DNA from: Nepenthes gracilis
Taxonomy: Eukaryota; Streptophyta; Magnoliopsida; Caryophyllales; Nepenthaceae
Reading direction: 5' to 3'
Assembly: GCA_033239525.1 (NCBI GenBank)
Contig: BSYO01000014.1
Span: 4,692,536 to 4,756,535, forward strand
DNA: 64,000 nucleotides
A program made the position numbers and the translations under genes. Of this stretch, positions 35,696 to 49,159 are shown piece after piece. Numbering within the stretch: position 1 is the first letter of the stretch; the number at the start of each line of letters is the position of its first letter. The notes beneath the pieces were generated by a model. It was not told the origin of the DNA. It ran no database searches and was given only the letters and a program-made list of their open reading frames with translations.

Positions 35696-37600
35696 CTTGA
35701 CTCAATGGGTATCATCAAATCCAAACTATCTATCTAGTCACCAAATGACAGTGTAAAGTTTGATAAAAATTTTAATCACACCGGTAAGAAAAAATGTTTA
35801 ACAAAAACCCAAGTCATCATAACAAGCCTATCATATCTAAAATATAAAAAATTTTCAATATAGTAACTACCAAAATAAACAAGTAATATGGCATCCTCAA
35901 TGTGTAAGTCTCAATACAAATTGAATATAATTACTGATATAATTCCAAATATGAATATGACCAATCAAGATCTTTGAGTCATCATTTGTATAAAGCCTGC
36001 AAGTTTTCAAAAACCTCAAATCCAAAAGGGTTAGAAGCATTTGCAAACGTGAATTGAATGTTCATTAAGTATGCATGTATATATAATAAAATTACAAGTC
36101 TGTAAATAAGAATGATGAAATCAAAATCAATAAAACACATACAAAATCCCATATAATAAATGTTTTAAACATTGAAGGTACAAATAACAAATGTTTGGAT
36201 ATAATTTTATATGCAAAATTTATAATCTAAATAGGAATATTAAATAATCAAATGTATAAAATCATTTAAAAGTTCAGTATCATGAATCCAAAGACTCGAA
36301 GTTTAAAATCTAATCCAAATTCAGATAAATCTGACTAAAAATCAAAGCCTGTAAATATTAAAAATAAATATCTTAAATATCAAATCAAATGAAAGTACAT
36401 ATTTTAAAATCTAAAACATATTAAATATGAGAACTAATGATCAAAATATTAATATTGAGGAAGGATTTTACGTGCTCTACATAATTTTAGACTAATTATT
36501 ACTATTTAGACCTGTAGATGGGTAATATATAATTTATTTTTTTCTTTATAGATGGAGTTAAGTGTTAATTTCTTTTATTACTCATGGATGATAACTTTAG
36601 TTTTCAAATCCATCTAAATATATTAAGGCACCCAAATATATTATTTCGTTCAACTCATTGTAATAGTTTTCAATAAAATATCAAATTGAGGGACTTGTTA
36701 ACAAATATCTAAAATTTTTTTCTCTACTAAAAATTATAAAATTTTTATTCCTAGAAAGCAAAAATAAAAAAACTTTACACTCTATGGGACGTACAAATAT
36801 TAAAATAAATACCAAAATAGAGTTTGCCATGATGCATGTATATGAATTACCATATACAAGGCCAAATGTACATTTCTTATGATTTTTATTTTACAAATAT
36901 TTGTGTATATAAATAAAATATTTTAAATATTTACTTATTTGAACAAATTGAATAAAAATTTTAAATATTCAGTAAAATTAAAGTAAAATCTCAAAATATT
37001 TTAAAAATTATATGTATACAATAATACTTAAAATAGAGTAGTAAATGGTTACATGTATACACCTCAAAGCACATAATGTAAATAAAACTTAAAGGAATGT
37101 GAAATAGATAAAAGATCAAATTTAAAAATATTTACTTTATCTTTTAAATTTGACAAATTCAATAAAATAATACTTTAAAATTACCTTTTTCTCTCTTCTT
37201 CTCCTTCTATTCCCTCAACTATTCTCCTTTTCCCATGAAAATGACCATGAATAGTACCAATGCTACTTATATATATGAATCGGCACACAAGAGTTAATCA
37301 GGAGTACATCAGGCACCATTCAAACTCTTACGTGTGCATGAATGTCACATTATGTATGACTCAGGCATGAGTATTTTGCTCCAAACATAGATGAGCATTG
37401 TAAAAGCATTTTTTATGTGTACATATTCTGTCTAAAATAAATTTGAGTAATGATCAAGTGTTTATTAGGCAACAGCGTATTTTCATAGATAAATTCCCTT
37501 TTAATCTTTATTATTCAATTACTTTTCAAACTATACCAAAATCAATTAAGAAATCAAATGTTATAATTAAAATTAGACTTTACAAATAATCAGCCGTGAA
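35696..37600 (-). repeat. Repeat C copy 1 (probable gypsy LTR remnant)
   Basis: An AT-rich segment that aligns, with much divergence, to 49160-50830: AATCAAAGCCTGTAA, ACATATTAAATATG, TTATTACTATTTAGACC, ATAATATATAATTTA, CCATCTAAATATATTAAGG, and near the end AGGCACC...CTTACGTGTG. Orientation is guessed from LTR-like features. 37601-37990 holds a 65-codon minus ORF (37691-37888; SETDSLEVCYDLPII) that I do not recognise. Confidence 0.4.
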
Positions 37601-37989
37601 ATTGATTGATTAGTGAATAAATGTCGGAAATTTTATTGGATTCAATATTTTATGAACAACTTTGGTTTATGGTTAGCTAATGCAAATGAGTTAGTTTCTA
37701 TAATTAAGGAAAGTTTTGTCCATTTTTCCCTCTTCAAGAGATATTATAGGAAGATCATAGCAAACCTCTAAGCTATCTGTTTCACTTGTTGGTAAATCAA
37801 TGTTAGGAAGTTGTGCAGTGGTTAGCACAATATTGGGAGTCAAAAGTTTCATTAAATTCCTAGCTAAAAGGAGAGAGTTCAGCCCCATGGATGGGAGAGA
37901 GAAGTTGTCAGATTTTGATGAGAAATTTGGATTTGGATATATTTTAAATCAACAAAATAATAAGAAATAAGTGAAAAGGAAGCTAACTA

Positions 37990-40900
37990 CTGTAACGCTA
38001 ATTTTAGAGAAAAATTGGTGAACTTGTGTTGAAGATGGCCAAGTATAGAAGGAGGTTATGCAAGAAGATTAGTCAAGTGGAATCCAAAAGGTGTGCAACC
38101 ACTAGATTAAGTGGTTAAGTAAGGATCCAGTTTTCATGGCATATTAATTATGCTTAAAATTTGAAAGGCAAAGGCTTATTTCGGGATGCAGCATTGAAAA
38201 AATATTAAATTTAAGAATTCGGTTAGCAGTGGAATTAACTCGGAATGGTTCGATGACAGTTCAGTTGCTAAAATTTTAACCGATTAGCAACCGAATTAAA
38301 TTCGATTGACACGGAAACAATAGGTAAGTATCACCCAGGCAGCATATACATATTGTTAAATTAATAGCTACTCAAATATTCTAGGCTCGGGCAGCAGCAG
38401 CAGCAAAGAGTGATCAGCAAGGGGCAGATTACGACTTAGTAAAAATGAGGATACGTTTGGCAGCAATTCCAGCAAACCCATAGCTACATGGCAGTGACAG
38501 TTTCAGTAGTATGCTCATCAGGTAATTAACAACCAATCACACCACACCATTGGGCAATCTCTCAACGAATCATATTAGCAAAATAAATTAGATGAATCAG
38601 CTTATTCAGCTGTGGTGCTCGCAACAGCTCCCTTAAGATAGGATGATTTAGCATCATTTGTGTTAATTATTTAAAGTCACGTGAGGCAAAAGAATGAAGA
38701 GAGAAAGGAAAAGCCAACCGGGAGAAATTAAAAGAAAAACTAAGGAAGAGAAAACCAAGGGCAGTAGGGAAAGGGATGAGTCAGTTGCATATTTTTGGCA
38801 AGTGTACTTTTATACTTTCCTTCAATTGTTACTAATTTTGGTTATCTCTATTGAAGTATTGTTATTCCAATACTTAAAACTCTCCTTGTTTTATCATATC
38901 ATCATGATAAAAAATAAAATTTGGTTGAATGCTGAATCGGTCCCCTGAATCAGCTGCAGCATTAAATGTGGATGCTGAAATTTTCAGCTGCCGAACTCAA
39001 CCTTGAATTGGCCATGAACTAGCCAATTTGTTCAGCATTTGAATTGGCCAAAACATCACAAGTTGATGTTAAACTCTTTAGTTGTGGATGTGACTCTTGA
39101 ACTGGTCAAGAACTAGCCTTAAACAGGTTCCAAAGTTACCCACAAAATTGGTCAGGTTACCCTTACTGATGTTAAAAATTACAGCCCCAAAAATGGGTTG
39201 AACTGGACCACAAATGGGTTGAATAGGCAGCCAACCCAGCTAAAATATCAAGTACTAATGTTGAACCATCAACATGTGAACTGGATGCCAAAACGAACCC
39301 TAAACTGGCCACTAAATCGGACCCCAAAACAGCAAAGTATCCAGCTAAACTACATCAGAATGATGTTGAAATTCAGCCTCTGAATCGGCCTTAAACTGGA
39401 TTCCAAATTGGCTAAACCGGTAGTCAAATTAGCCCAGGTATTATATGATAATGTTAAAGTATTAACCTGTAAAACTAATTTTAAATTGATCACTGAATCG
39501 GACCTCTAAACAGCAAAGTATTTTGCTGAACTGCATCAGGATGATGTTGAAATTCAGCTTCTAAACTGGCCTTGAATCGGACCCCAAATTGATTGAACCG
39601 GTAGACAAATTAGCCCAAGTGTCATGTGATAATATTAAAATATTAACCTGTAAAATTAAGTTTAGATTAACCACTGAACTGGGCCTCCAAACGTTGACAG
39701 AATTTGCTGGAAGCATCCCTGTCAATGCTGATTTTATAACCACTAAACCAGATCCAAACCAATATCTAAATTAGCTGAACTGGCAGTTAAATAAACCAAT
39801 ATGATGTTGGAGTGTCAATCTGAAAAATTGGATCTGAAGTAACTATCAAACCGGGCCTCAAAACCATGATTAAATCGGTTCCATAAGCTGAAATTTTTCA
39901 GTTCATGAATAGAATAGTGAACCACCTTAAACCAATCCCAAACCGACCTAGCACCATATATTGATATTAAATTTTTAATATGTAATACATAAGCCGAATT
40001 AATTACTGAACCGGTTAATAAATCGACAACTCATTAAACTAAAACACATTAAGTATGGAAAATAATTTTCAGCATGTATTTGAAAATTCAGCATATGCAA
40101 GGCTTTGATGTTTTCTTATATTTGAATATTTATTTGCTAAGTTAAGCTATATTCATGAAAGTTTGATAAAAGTTCTATAAAAGTATTAAGAAGTTCAGTT
40201 ATTTTCTTTCAGAGTGAAAAAACTAAGAAGAAGTATTAAAACCAAGTGTAGAGTTTCCATAAGAAGTTTTGAAAAGAAATAAGAAATTGAACCAATGATC
40301 TATTAAGATGGTAATATTTTTTAGCATACTTTAGGATATTATAGTAGAAAATCAAAGAATTGTCAAGCACCGTGAGACTCGGTTTAGAGGTCTGTCTACT
40401 GGGATTATAAGTAGGACCACCCAACTCTAAGTGTAAAAGAAGGTTAGGCATTAGATTTTATAAAATAACACAATCCACCCACATCGGGATGTAAAATGAG
40501 GTTCGACCTTAAATTATGTGGAATAACACAATCTTTTCTTCGATTTGTCTATTTCGTAAGTTGGTAAGATCTACTAGTCTTAATCCTTCAAGAAAAGAAA
40601 AGTCTAATTGAGAATCAGTATAACGATAAAGTAAAGAAAGAAAATATATTAGGAAAAATATTTATTCTATTGCACTCTATATATTTTGATTCCTATTCCT
40701 TATGATGACTTAATTTCAGTATAAGTGTGTATATCCTTGTATATAATGTATATTGTTAAATATTTGACTCACTTTTTTATTATTTTATTACTCTTTAGAT
40801 GAACCACATGAGTTGATACTTGATGAGTAGGAATAAGGATAGAAGCTTTAGTTTTAATTATACTTTGTGATGTTTTAGAAATATATAAATTATTGTACTT

Positions 40901-41215
40901 AGTTTAAGTAAAGTTTGATGATGTACATAGTAATGTTGTAAACTTCAATTTTATGATATAATGTTTTGATGATCTTAGAATTACTTCCGCAACTTATGGC
41001 AAGTAATATATATTTTCGCTAGTTAAATGAAAATAAATTTTTGGTTTCAATAGGTATCTTTCTTTACTAAGACTGATATCGTATTCATGTAATATGATAT
41101 TAGAGCTACTAATGGTATGACAATTATATGGATCTTGTGTATAATTATTTTTATGTTTGACATTAGATGATTATAATAACGACTAATAATAGAAATAAGG
41201 ACGTGGGATGTCACA
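37990..41215 (+). mobile_element. Gypsy LTR remnant carrying a 181-bp array
   Basis: It ends GTGGGATGTCACA (41215), the family LTR end, and has the conserved block ATATTTGACTCACTTTTTT...CTCTTTAGATGAACC (40766-40805). A possible start is TGTAACGCTAATTTTAG near 37990, but I see no matching target duplication. The interior has the 181-bp array and a (GCA)n run at 38395-38406. No protein motif is seen. Confidence 0.4.
38930..39870 (+). repeat. 181-bp tandem array
   Basis: The unit with AGCAAAGTAT, GATGTTGAAATTCAGC, AACCGGTAG and TATTAACCTGTAAAA starts at 39331 and 39512, 181 bases apart, and the two copies agree well. Diverged copies precede (about 39150 and 38945, with GATGTTAAA and AACTGGCC) and follow (about 39693). 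The array is sharpest in the middle and fades at both edges. Confidence 0.7.
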
Positions 41216-41860
41216 GGTTAGCTATATTTATGTGGGTCGAAATGTGAGGTGATTAGGGGATAATTTTGTGGATGGCTTGATTGCTTAGTATGGGAGAATT
41301 ACAAGATAAAGATCAGTTTGAAATCCTAAGAGATAGGAGAGGAAAATCCATATAGAAACAAACCCCCTCTTTCTATAAATTAGGTATAACATATTTCCTT
41401 GTTCTCTTGCAATCCAAAGAGAGTGAGACTTCAAGAAGGCAAATGAGTCGTGGAGGGGAGGAAGAAATGAAGAAAGCTAGGAGCATCCAACTTTAAAGCT
41501 AAGTAACTTTTGCCTTTCTATTTTTTTAGCAAGTAATCTTGTGACTTTAGATATTTTAATCTAAATTTTCTATCAAACAATTCTTGATATTCTCATTAAA
41601 ATTCATGATTTATACTCATATATGTCACAGCTATAAAATAAGTCTTTCAAAAGCTAATTATGGCTAGAAGGAAAAAATAAGAATGTTAATTGAGAGATAT
41701 TATTCTAAACTTTGAAATAAAATGTTTTATTTTAATAGCATGATCATTATAATCATTGTGTTATAAATTGAATTCTACTTCTATAAATGGCTAAAGAAGC
41801 ATTTTGACATTGATGATTACTATGATGTACCGTATTTTTAATTAAAAATCTAATAGAATT
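41216..41860. other. AT-rich intergenic sequence
   Basis: There is a promoter-like TCTATAAATTAGGTATAAC at 41375 with GAGAGTGAGACTTCAAG downstream, perhaps the 5' part of another LTR transcript. I see no ORF or RNA gene. Confidence 0.3.
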
Positions 41861-41869
41861 TTGACTGTA

Positions 41870-43797
41870 ATATGGACACTACCTAATACAAAATCTATAA
41901 ATACCCTACGATATATACAAAATTTCACATAATACCAACATAGGATCCAAAAGAAATTTTTTCACAACACAAGCTACAACAACTCAAAAGTCCGGACTCC
42001 AAATTAGAACAGGGAGATGCCACTAAACCTCAAAGCACCATTCAAAAACTTACGGAAGTAAACTAAAGATCCACAACATCATTTACTAACTAAATATATC
42101 ATTATAACTGATATACATACAAAAGGGCAACATATATATGTACAATCTTCTTGTTTCCAAAAGAATCATCAACTAAACCCAAAAATATAAAAATAGTTCT
42201 TCCAAAGTATAAAAAGCATCATCTCCATGCCTAAGCTAGGTGCTGACTCCTCCTATTCCTTCTCGTTAGTTAAGAATTCATGTTGATTATCTGGGGGGTA
42301 ATAAAACAGTATGGAGTGAGCTAAAACTCAGTAAGATACAAGATAACAATGCACATGTAAGAATTTATTTTCAAATCATAATAATACATGTAGGAAAGAA
42401 AAGAGGCATATAAGTGGTCTTGTAGCAAAAATATAGGAATATGCTTTCATGAAGGTTTTCCAAGTTTTTCAATCATTTTCCCCTTCTTAGTTATCACCCT
42501 TTGTTAGAGATTTAATTCGTTTGGGACTCAAAGCCAATAGGCCTTACTGACTAAATGAGCGAATGGTCGTAACTTGGATTATATTTTCTCCTACACAATT
42601 AAAAGCCATCTCCTCCTACTCATAATTTAGAGGCGGGTCGTCTATATACAATCTCTATAGACTGGACAAAAAGTCGCAATGTGGATCCAAAACAGACAAC
42701 GATCATCCACTATAACCCGCTAAAATAACGTGGTTAAGATACGCGGTCAGAGTGATTCTTGAATTTTCACTGTAATATTCTGGTATGTCAAAGTTTATTA
42801 TTTGTAATCCTTAGTCCAAGTTCTAGTTCTTTGCTACGTTAGGGAGTTTTATTCTTAAGCACAAAATACTTTGTTTCCACTCTACTGAGGAACATTTTAT
42901 AAGCCAATCAATTTATAGATCCATTACTTAAATATAGAATTTCCTCCGTCATTAGATTTTCTTTTCTATAAGCATATTTCGATACAAATTTTCATGCTTT
43001 TATAAGATTAGATCCTCATGTGTTCATAATTTCATGCATAATTTATTCGGAGCTTTAAGAGTTGAGAGTATCTTGCCATATCAAGCCAAGTATGATTTTT
43101 AGAGTGTTCGATCATTAAATTCCTTCACAACAGTTCATATCATGATTCCGAAGCATACAAAATTAGCATATTCATAATTTATGAAATTAAATGCAATTCA
43201 ATCATATTCATAAGTCAGGGTTTAATGTCTTAAGTCCAATTTATGCATAAGTTTCACGGGAAATTGGTCGAAAGGCGCGGGGCGCGGGTTCAGGGTTCCA
43301 ATGTACATAAACCACACCAAATGCAGGAATTTGGTCACCAAATTTATGGAATTTTATGCTCTAATTATAGGTTTCAATTATCTAGAGTCAATTTGTGTAT
43401 AACACCTGAAATAAATGCTAAATTTGGTCCGGGCACAGGTTAGGGTTCCGATGTATAAAAGCCTATTCAAATCTCGCTAAACGGACATAAAATTGGAGTA
43501 TGTTCATGCTAGGGACATGGGTAATATGAAATACAAGTTTAATCTGGTATTAGAATAATGATACCCTAAAAAAAATGAGATTAAAATGTGAATAAATAAG
43601 AAAAAAGGGTATGAGTGTACTTACCTCGATCCGATCTTTCACATTTGTAACTAGTAGTAGCTCAAAATTAAACCTAGGGCCTTCGGATTTCCTTCCTCTC
43701 TCTTCTCCTTGCGCTCTCTCTCTCTAAAAACTAGATGATCGAAAAGAATGAGGGATAAAGTGCTCACGCACTTTATTTCCCGGGCTGGCGCTCCATT
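41870..43797 (-). mobile_element. Gypsy LTR remnant (minus)
   Basis: It has the reverse form of the conserved LTR block (GGAGTGAGCTAAAACTCAGTAAGATAC, 42313) and a segment GAGGCGGGTCGTCTATATACAATCTCTATAGAC (42631) that matches 62758-62795 of another minus LTR. A perfect hairpin TAAAGTGC-TCAC-GCACTTTA is at 43756-43775. No coding sequence. Confidence 0.45.
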
Positions 43798-46290
43798 TGT
43801 GACGGAATGGGTCCTCATTTATTAAAGACCTCCGTCAATCACATACAAACTTAAAATATTAAAATTCTGTAGAAATTTGGGTAGAGTTCCCTCTAAATAT
43901 TGGCCAAGACTATACAAACAACCTATATAAACAATCTTGCAATAAATATAAACTATCATATCTCAAAATTTACTCCACAATACAACTATAATTCATCCAC
44001 AGGATCAATAAAATGTTATATCATCCATGGCTCTAACACAGTACTCCTAAACTACCGTATTTAATCTAAAAGAGATGCTACCTAGGACAATAACAATCTA
44101 AACATCAAAATAGTGTAGAAGTGACTAAATCCATATGTTAACTTGTAGGAATAAGAACAATACATCCAACATAATGTTGTAACATTTTACATTATCATAA
44201 TCTACAACGTTTATCTCAAAATATTAGCTATATGTATTCAAAATCTATCAAATCACCAAAATCTTCCAAGGTCTTCAAAGCTCACAAACTTCCCTTCTTA
44301 TAGTTAGTTCTAACTTCAATTCTTATCAGACTTCTACTTATCTTGAGGAAAACATAGAAAATAAGAAGTGAGCTAACAGCTCAACAAATATATCCAAAAT
44401 CGCAAGAATATATATAAATCATCTAAACATACATATATAAAACGACAAATAAACATATAAGAAATTTAAGAGTCAAATATGCATACGGACGAGATATAAA
44501 CATAAAAACAATGCATAATCATACAAAAATTTTTCGGTTCTAAAATCTTGGATAAAAAACACAAAATTTTCATTTATTCTTAGTTCGGGTCCTTATCTAA
44601 AAACAATTCAATTATAATTCCTTAGTTCTTGGTTTAAAGTTCATGTAATTTAAATTTTTGTTTAAAACTACTAGCCTCCATACTTTACATCCCAATGCAG
44701 GATGGCTCTTTTCATTTTAATCATTATTATCCTTCATATTTTACATCCTGAGAATAGGATGCCCATCTTTAGCTTAATTGTTGTCTTCTACACTTTATAT
44801 CTCAAGATAAGATGATCCTTTTTGATTTAATTATTATTACTCTCTATACTTTACATCTCGATGATAGGATGCTTGTTCTTTAACTTAATCATTATCCTCC
44901 ATACTTTACATCTCGAGGGTAAGATGATTTCTTATTCAATTTAACTATTTTCCTCCATACTTTATATCTCGAGAATAAGATAATTTCTTATTCAATTTAA
45001 CTATTTTCCTCCATGCTTTACATCTCAAGAATATGATAATTTCTTATTTAATTTAACTATTTTCCTCCATACTTTATATCCTAAGGCAGGATAATTCTGC
45101 CCCGATTGAGAGACAGACCACACATCACCTAAAGGACGAGGTCATTTTCATGTTATATTAGCAAAATTTAGCCGATTATATGGCAATCTTAGGTCCGATC
45201 TTCCTACTGATTTACTTAACTTGAGGTATCATTGTCCTTATTTCACTAATTGTTCATGCCCCCAAAACCATTCTAATTCATACAATTAAACCATCGGTTA
45301 ACTTTAGAGTTTCTCGATAACTTAACGGTACAGTTTTAGATAAAATCTTTAAGTATAAATCATCGGATAAGCCTCATCAAATCTCCAATTAACACTTCAA
45401 TCTCAAGATTTAAGATTTTCAATCACCAAATCCCTAATTTTTGTCCTAGGGTTCCATACGAAGCTTTGGATACAAATTAGACACAAAACGTATACCAAAC
45501 GGTGAAATCAAAACCATAAACCTTGATAATCGTATACAAATACAAAATCTATCAATATTTACCAACAATATATCACTATTTTCTTGTTAGGGTTTAGAGT
45601 AAACTATTCGGACATAAATCGAATATAAAACATGAGTCATTCCACGAAATCGATGCCACAATTCGCGATATATATACATAAACATGAAATTTAACTTAAG
45701 AGTCATGAGACTCATGCAATATTCTTAGCAAATCTTAGAGGGTAAGGGTTTTAAAGTATAAATATAAAATGGAGATATTAAAATATGGTAAAAATGAAAA
45801 ACAATGTCCGAAGTACACTTGTCTTGGTCCGATCTACTGTTATTCTTACTCTGATCGAATTAGAAGTGGCCAAAATCTCATTCTCTTTCCCTTTTTCCTT
45901 TTCTTTCCTTCTCCTCTTCCCCTTCTTTTCCTTTGTTCTGCTGCTTTTGTTTTTTCTTTCTCTCTCTCCTTATTTCCCCTCTTTTATAAATGTGACCCGA
46001 AGCTTCCTGAATTTTCTCGGCGCGTTCGAGTGCCAAGGCTTACAGAAAGCTTGCGCTCGAGCACTAGTCAAGCACCCTTTGGGCAAACAGTTCTATTATT
46101 TGGGTTCAGGTGGCGCCTCGAGCGCATCTCGGCGCCACATTTTGTTAATTTTGCCTTGGTGGCGCCGCAATGCCCTGTTCCTTTCTTTATGCTTCTGAAT
46201 TTATTTTATCACTATTTTTCCTTAATTCGTTTATCTTTATCTTAATTATTTTAGTTTAATGACTAAAATTTACTATATTTTGGAAAATTG
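43798..46290 (-). mobile_element. Gypsy LTR remnant (minus) with a 56-bp array
   Basis: On the plus strand it starts TGTGACGGAATGGGTCC, the reverse of the CCGTCACA end, and may finish near 46290 at GGGTCGTCA. The conserved block appears as AAGTGAGCTAACAGCTCAACA (44368). The plus-strand ORFs at 45769-46245 are a pyrimidine-rich stretch (TTTCCTTTTCTTTCC) and not a credible gene. Confidence 0.45.
44681..45095 (+). repeat. 56-bp tandem array
   Basis: Eight copies of TACTTTACATCTCGAG-like units start at 44681, 44747, 44791, 44847, 44902, 44958, 45014 and 45070. The last five steps are 55-56 bases; the first two are irregular (66 and 44). Copies at 44902-45070 are the most alike (TTAACTATTTTCCTCC). 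Confidence 0.85.
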
Positions 46291-46600
46291 GGTCGTCATA
46301 TGAGTGCTGGCCGGGCACGTGGCAAGCATGCCCAATTTGCCACCTAGCACCTACCCCAAGTGCTAGCTTACTATTTTTTGGCACCCAGCGTGCCCACACC
46401 ACCGAGTTATACTTTATCCCGAAACTAATTTTCCCCTTGAACTAGGCTTAAATCTTGATCATATTCACTTGATTATTCTTTAATTATAATTTATGTATTC
46501 GGAACCTTACAATTACTATTTTTCATGTTTCTATAATAAACTAGTACAGTGTCTTGGTCCGCGTAGATCACACATGGAGATAAAAGCAAGCCTGCATATG

Positions 46601-46808
46601 AGTGCTTAAGAGGCATGCATCAGATTCCTATGTTCTAGTTGGTATGTGCAGAAGCACTTAAAAGGCATGTATTATGATCTGACGTTCTGGTTGAATTATA
46701 CACGAGCACTTTACAGGTATGTATCAAGCATTAATATTTTAGTTGGAATACACACGAGCGCTACTTGAGCACAACTAGAGTGCAACAATATGGTCCAACG
46801 CATGCTTA
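46601..46808 (+). repeat. 52-bp tandem array
   Basis: Four copies start at 46601, 46653, 46705 and 46757, exactly 52 bases apart. Each has (A/G)AG(C/T)(A/G)CTT, AGGCATGTAT and a TTCTAGTTGG-like segment. The sequence before it (46300-46600) is GC-richer and repeats short GTGCTGG/CCAGCAC-like pieces. Confidence 0.75.
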
Positions 46809-48370
46809 TGCATGTATTAAGAACATATCAGGCATTATTTTTATGCTCACTTACTTCTATTATATTTTTGTGTTGCATGATTAATTAATATGCTAGAAGA
46901 TATGAAAAGTTGTTATTAGTGTCCTTATGAGTGAGATTAAGGATTAAACACTTGTCAATTATGGTTATAAGATTGATTTGAAGAAAATCTTGGATGTTAT
47001 TATAACTTAACTTGGACAATTATGAAGTAAGAAAAGAAAGATGATGCTTCCTTTAGTAGCTGTGTGGTAAAAATTAGGATAGAGAAAATATTATCTTATT
47101 AGTAGCTACCTACTCGATTGAATTGAATAAAGATAGTTGGAAATGAATATGCTAAGGCTAGAACTGGTTGATAAATGACCTTGTGGCCTTAGGGAAATGT
47201 GATCATATAGAACATTTAGATGCTCCTATTATTCATCGATATCAATGATTTCTTTTACATTTTTTTTTTGAATCGTGTGAGTATATTTTTAATATTCTAT
47301 AACTAAATTGAGAAAAATGTATAAAAACACTGATGCATTTAATTAAATGAAAGGTTACGATACATTAATATAGTCTATATTTTTTCGATACTTATTCTAT
47401 ATCTAGTAGTAGAGGTCAATTTATTTTTGAGGTGGAATACCTATGCAATTGTGGCCATCATATAAAATGACATCATAGATATAATTGGTGATTCGTATTA
47501 TAGGTGTTATGAGCAAATTACGGGTATATCCTCTAGGAGTATTATCGGGATAGTAAGGATACCAAACCTTGTGGTATTTACCTAATTATTATGAGTATAA
47601 ATAAATGGTCTTTAGTCATAAAAACGGAATAAGATCGATAGAAAGTTTAATATCTCATATGAATATAATCTCATGTTAAATTGGATTTCTCAAAAATTTA
47701 GAAAAAGGCACTAGTATCATGAATAATTTGAAACCTCATAACATTGTTTTTGGGTTTATGGGATTAGTGGATGATATCCGTTGGGACATTGTTGTTGTGT
47801 TGATATTATATTTCTTGATTATTATGCCGCTATTGAGTTATGTCATTGATAATATCATTTATTAATTAATTAGGAATGATAATTTTTCTATATATTGCAT
47901 ATTTTGGGCGCTAATTTTTTGTAGATGAATTTTTTGAATAGCTTAATATTTCCACATTGTTGGCATTAGTCAAAATTATTTTTGGACATTTAGCTTGCAA
48001 TTACTATTTTTTCTATTAAGATTGGGGGATGATAACTCTAGAGTTGGATAAAATTGAGAATAACAGAGATTATGGAGCTTAACTAAAAAAAGATGTTTAT
48101 TTTAGCTTTATACTCTAAAGATACATTCTGATTTTTTTTTATTTTAAAGGGATATTATGGCTATTTTTTTTTTCAAGATTTTTTATGTATTAGAATTTTT
48201 TAGAGTATAGTAGTTATATTTTATCATTTATGTATATGTTATGATGATTTAAAACTTATGATTTTTTACGTGGTTGAATTCAAGCAGCAGTGATGGACTA
48301 AGTCTGGATTGCCACACTCATTACTCAACTCTTTTCATATGTACAATATTATGTGAAAATGTTCTTATTT
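46809..48370 (+). other. Probable upstream part of the copia relic
   Basis: AT-rich sequence with no continuous frame. Near 47450 CNCGHHIK with HHRYNW is faintly like a copia gag zinc knuckle (C-x2-C-x4-H). That is the only coding hint. Confidence 0.25.
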
Positions 48371-48960
48371 TGTTTTAGGTCATTGATATGATTATTATTA
48401 AAAATCATTATACTAGGATCCAATCTATTAAAACTTTTTTATTTTAATAGTTTGAGATAAAATATCTTGTACATTTCAATTATTTTCTAGGCCTTTACCT
48501 CATATTCTAATAGATATTATCTCTATCAAACAAAGTTTGCATCTAATCTATTTACTCATGTCACCATGACTAATAACAAAACCGCTCTCACTTTATTAGA
48601 GTTAAATATCAAACTTATTCCATCTAATGGTTCTCTTCGGTTAGACACTACCTATTGTCAACAACTCGTTAGAGAGGGCTTGTTTATTTTAATGTTGCTC
48701 ATCCTAATATTATGTATGCTATTCATCTCATTAGCAAATTTATAGCCATACCATGGTCTACTTAATATATTGCTACACTTCATATCCTTTAAAATATCAA
48801 AGGATCCTTATTCTATAGATATCAACTTTTAGTCATTTCTCTCTCTAGTTAAATATTTTTCTTGATGCGAACTATGCAGGTGATCTTATAAACCGATAGT
48901 CCATCACTTGCCTTTTTTTTATTGGGCATATTTTGTTACAATTCTAAACCAAAATCATAT
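48371..48960 (+). pseudogene. Ty1/copia RT-RNase H relic
   Basis: Changing frames, the plus strand reads DMIIIKNH, FNYFLGL and QTKFASNLFTHVTMTNNKTA, then LLELNIKLIPSNGS. Further on it reads YCQQLVR, FNVAHPNIMYAIHLISKFIA and IPWST. It ends with IKGSLFY and FLDANYAGDLINR, the start of the copia RNase H (usually D-A-D-W-A-G-D). Stops and small shifts occur every 20-50 codons. It ends abruptly near 48960, where unrelated AT-rich sequence begins. Confidence 0.75.
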
Positions 48961-49159
48961 AATAAATAATAATAATTAAATTAGAATAATTATTTTATTA
49001 TCCACAAAAGAAATAAATCCATTTATGATTACCGAAAATCGGGTTGGATTTGACACATTAAAACGATTAATACTAATTATGACACTTAACAGCTATCACA
49101 TGATTAATTTGACTTATCTATTTGGTATCCAAAATATTGTCAATAATCTACTTAGACTT

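Noticed and set aside
45769..46245. 158- and 137-codon overlapping plus-strand ORFs
   Set aside because: They are low-complexity Ser/Leu/Phe translations of a pyrimidine-rich stretch inside an LTR remnant, with no domain.
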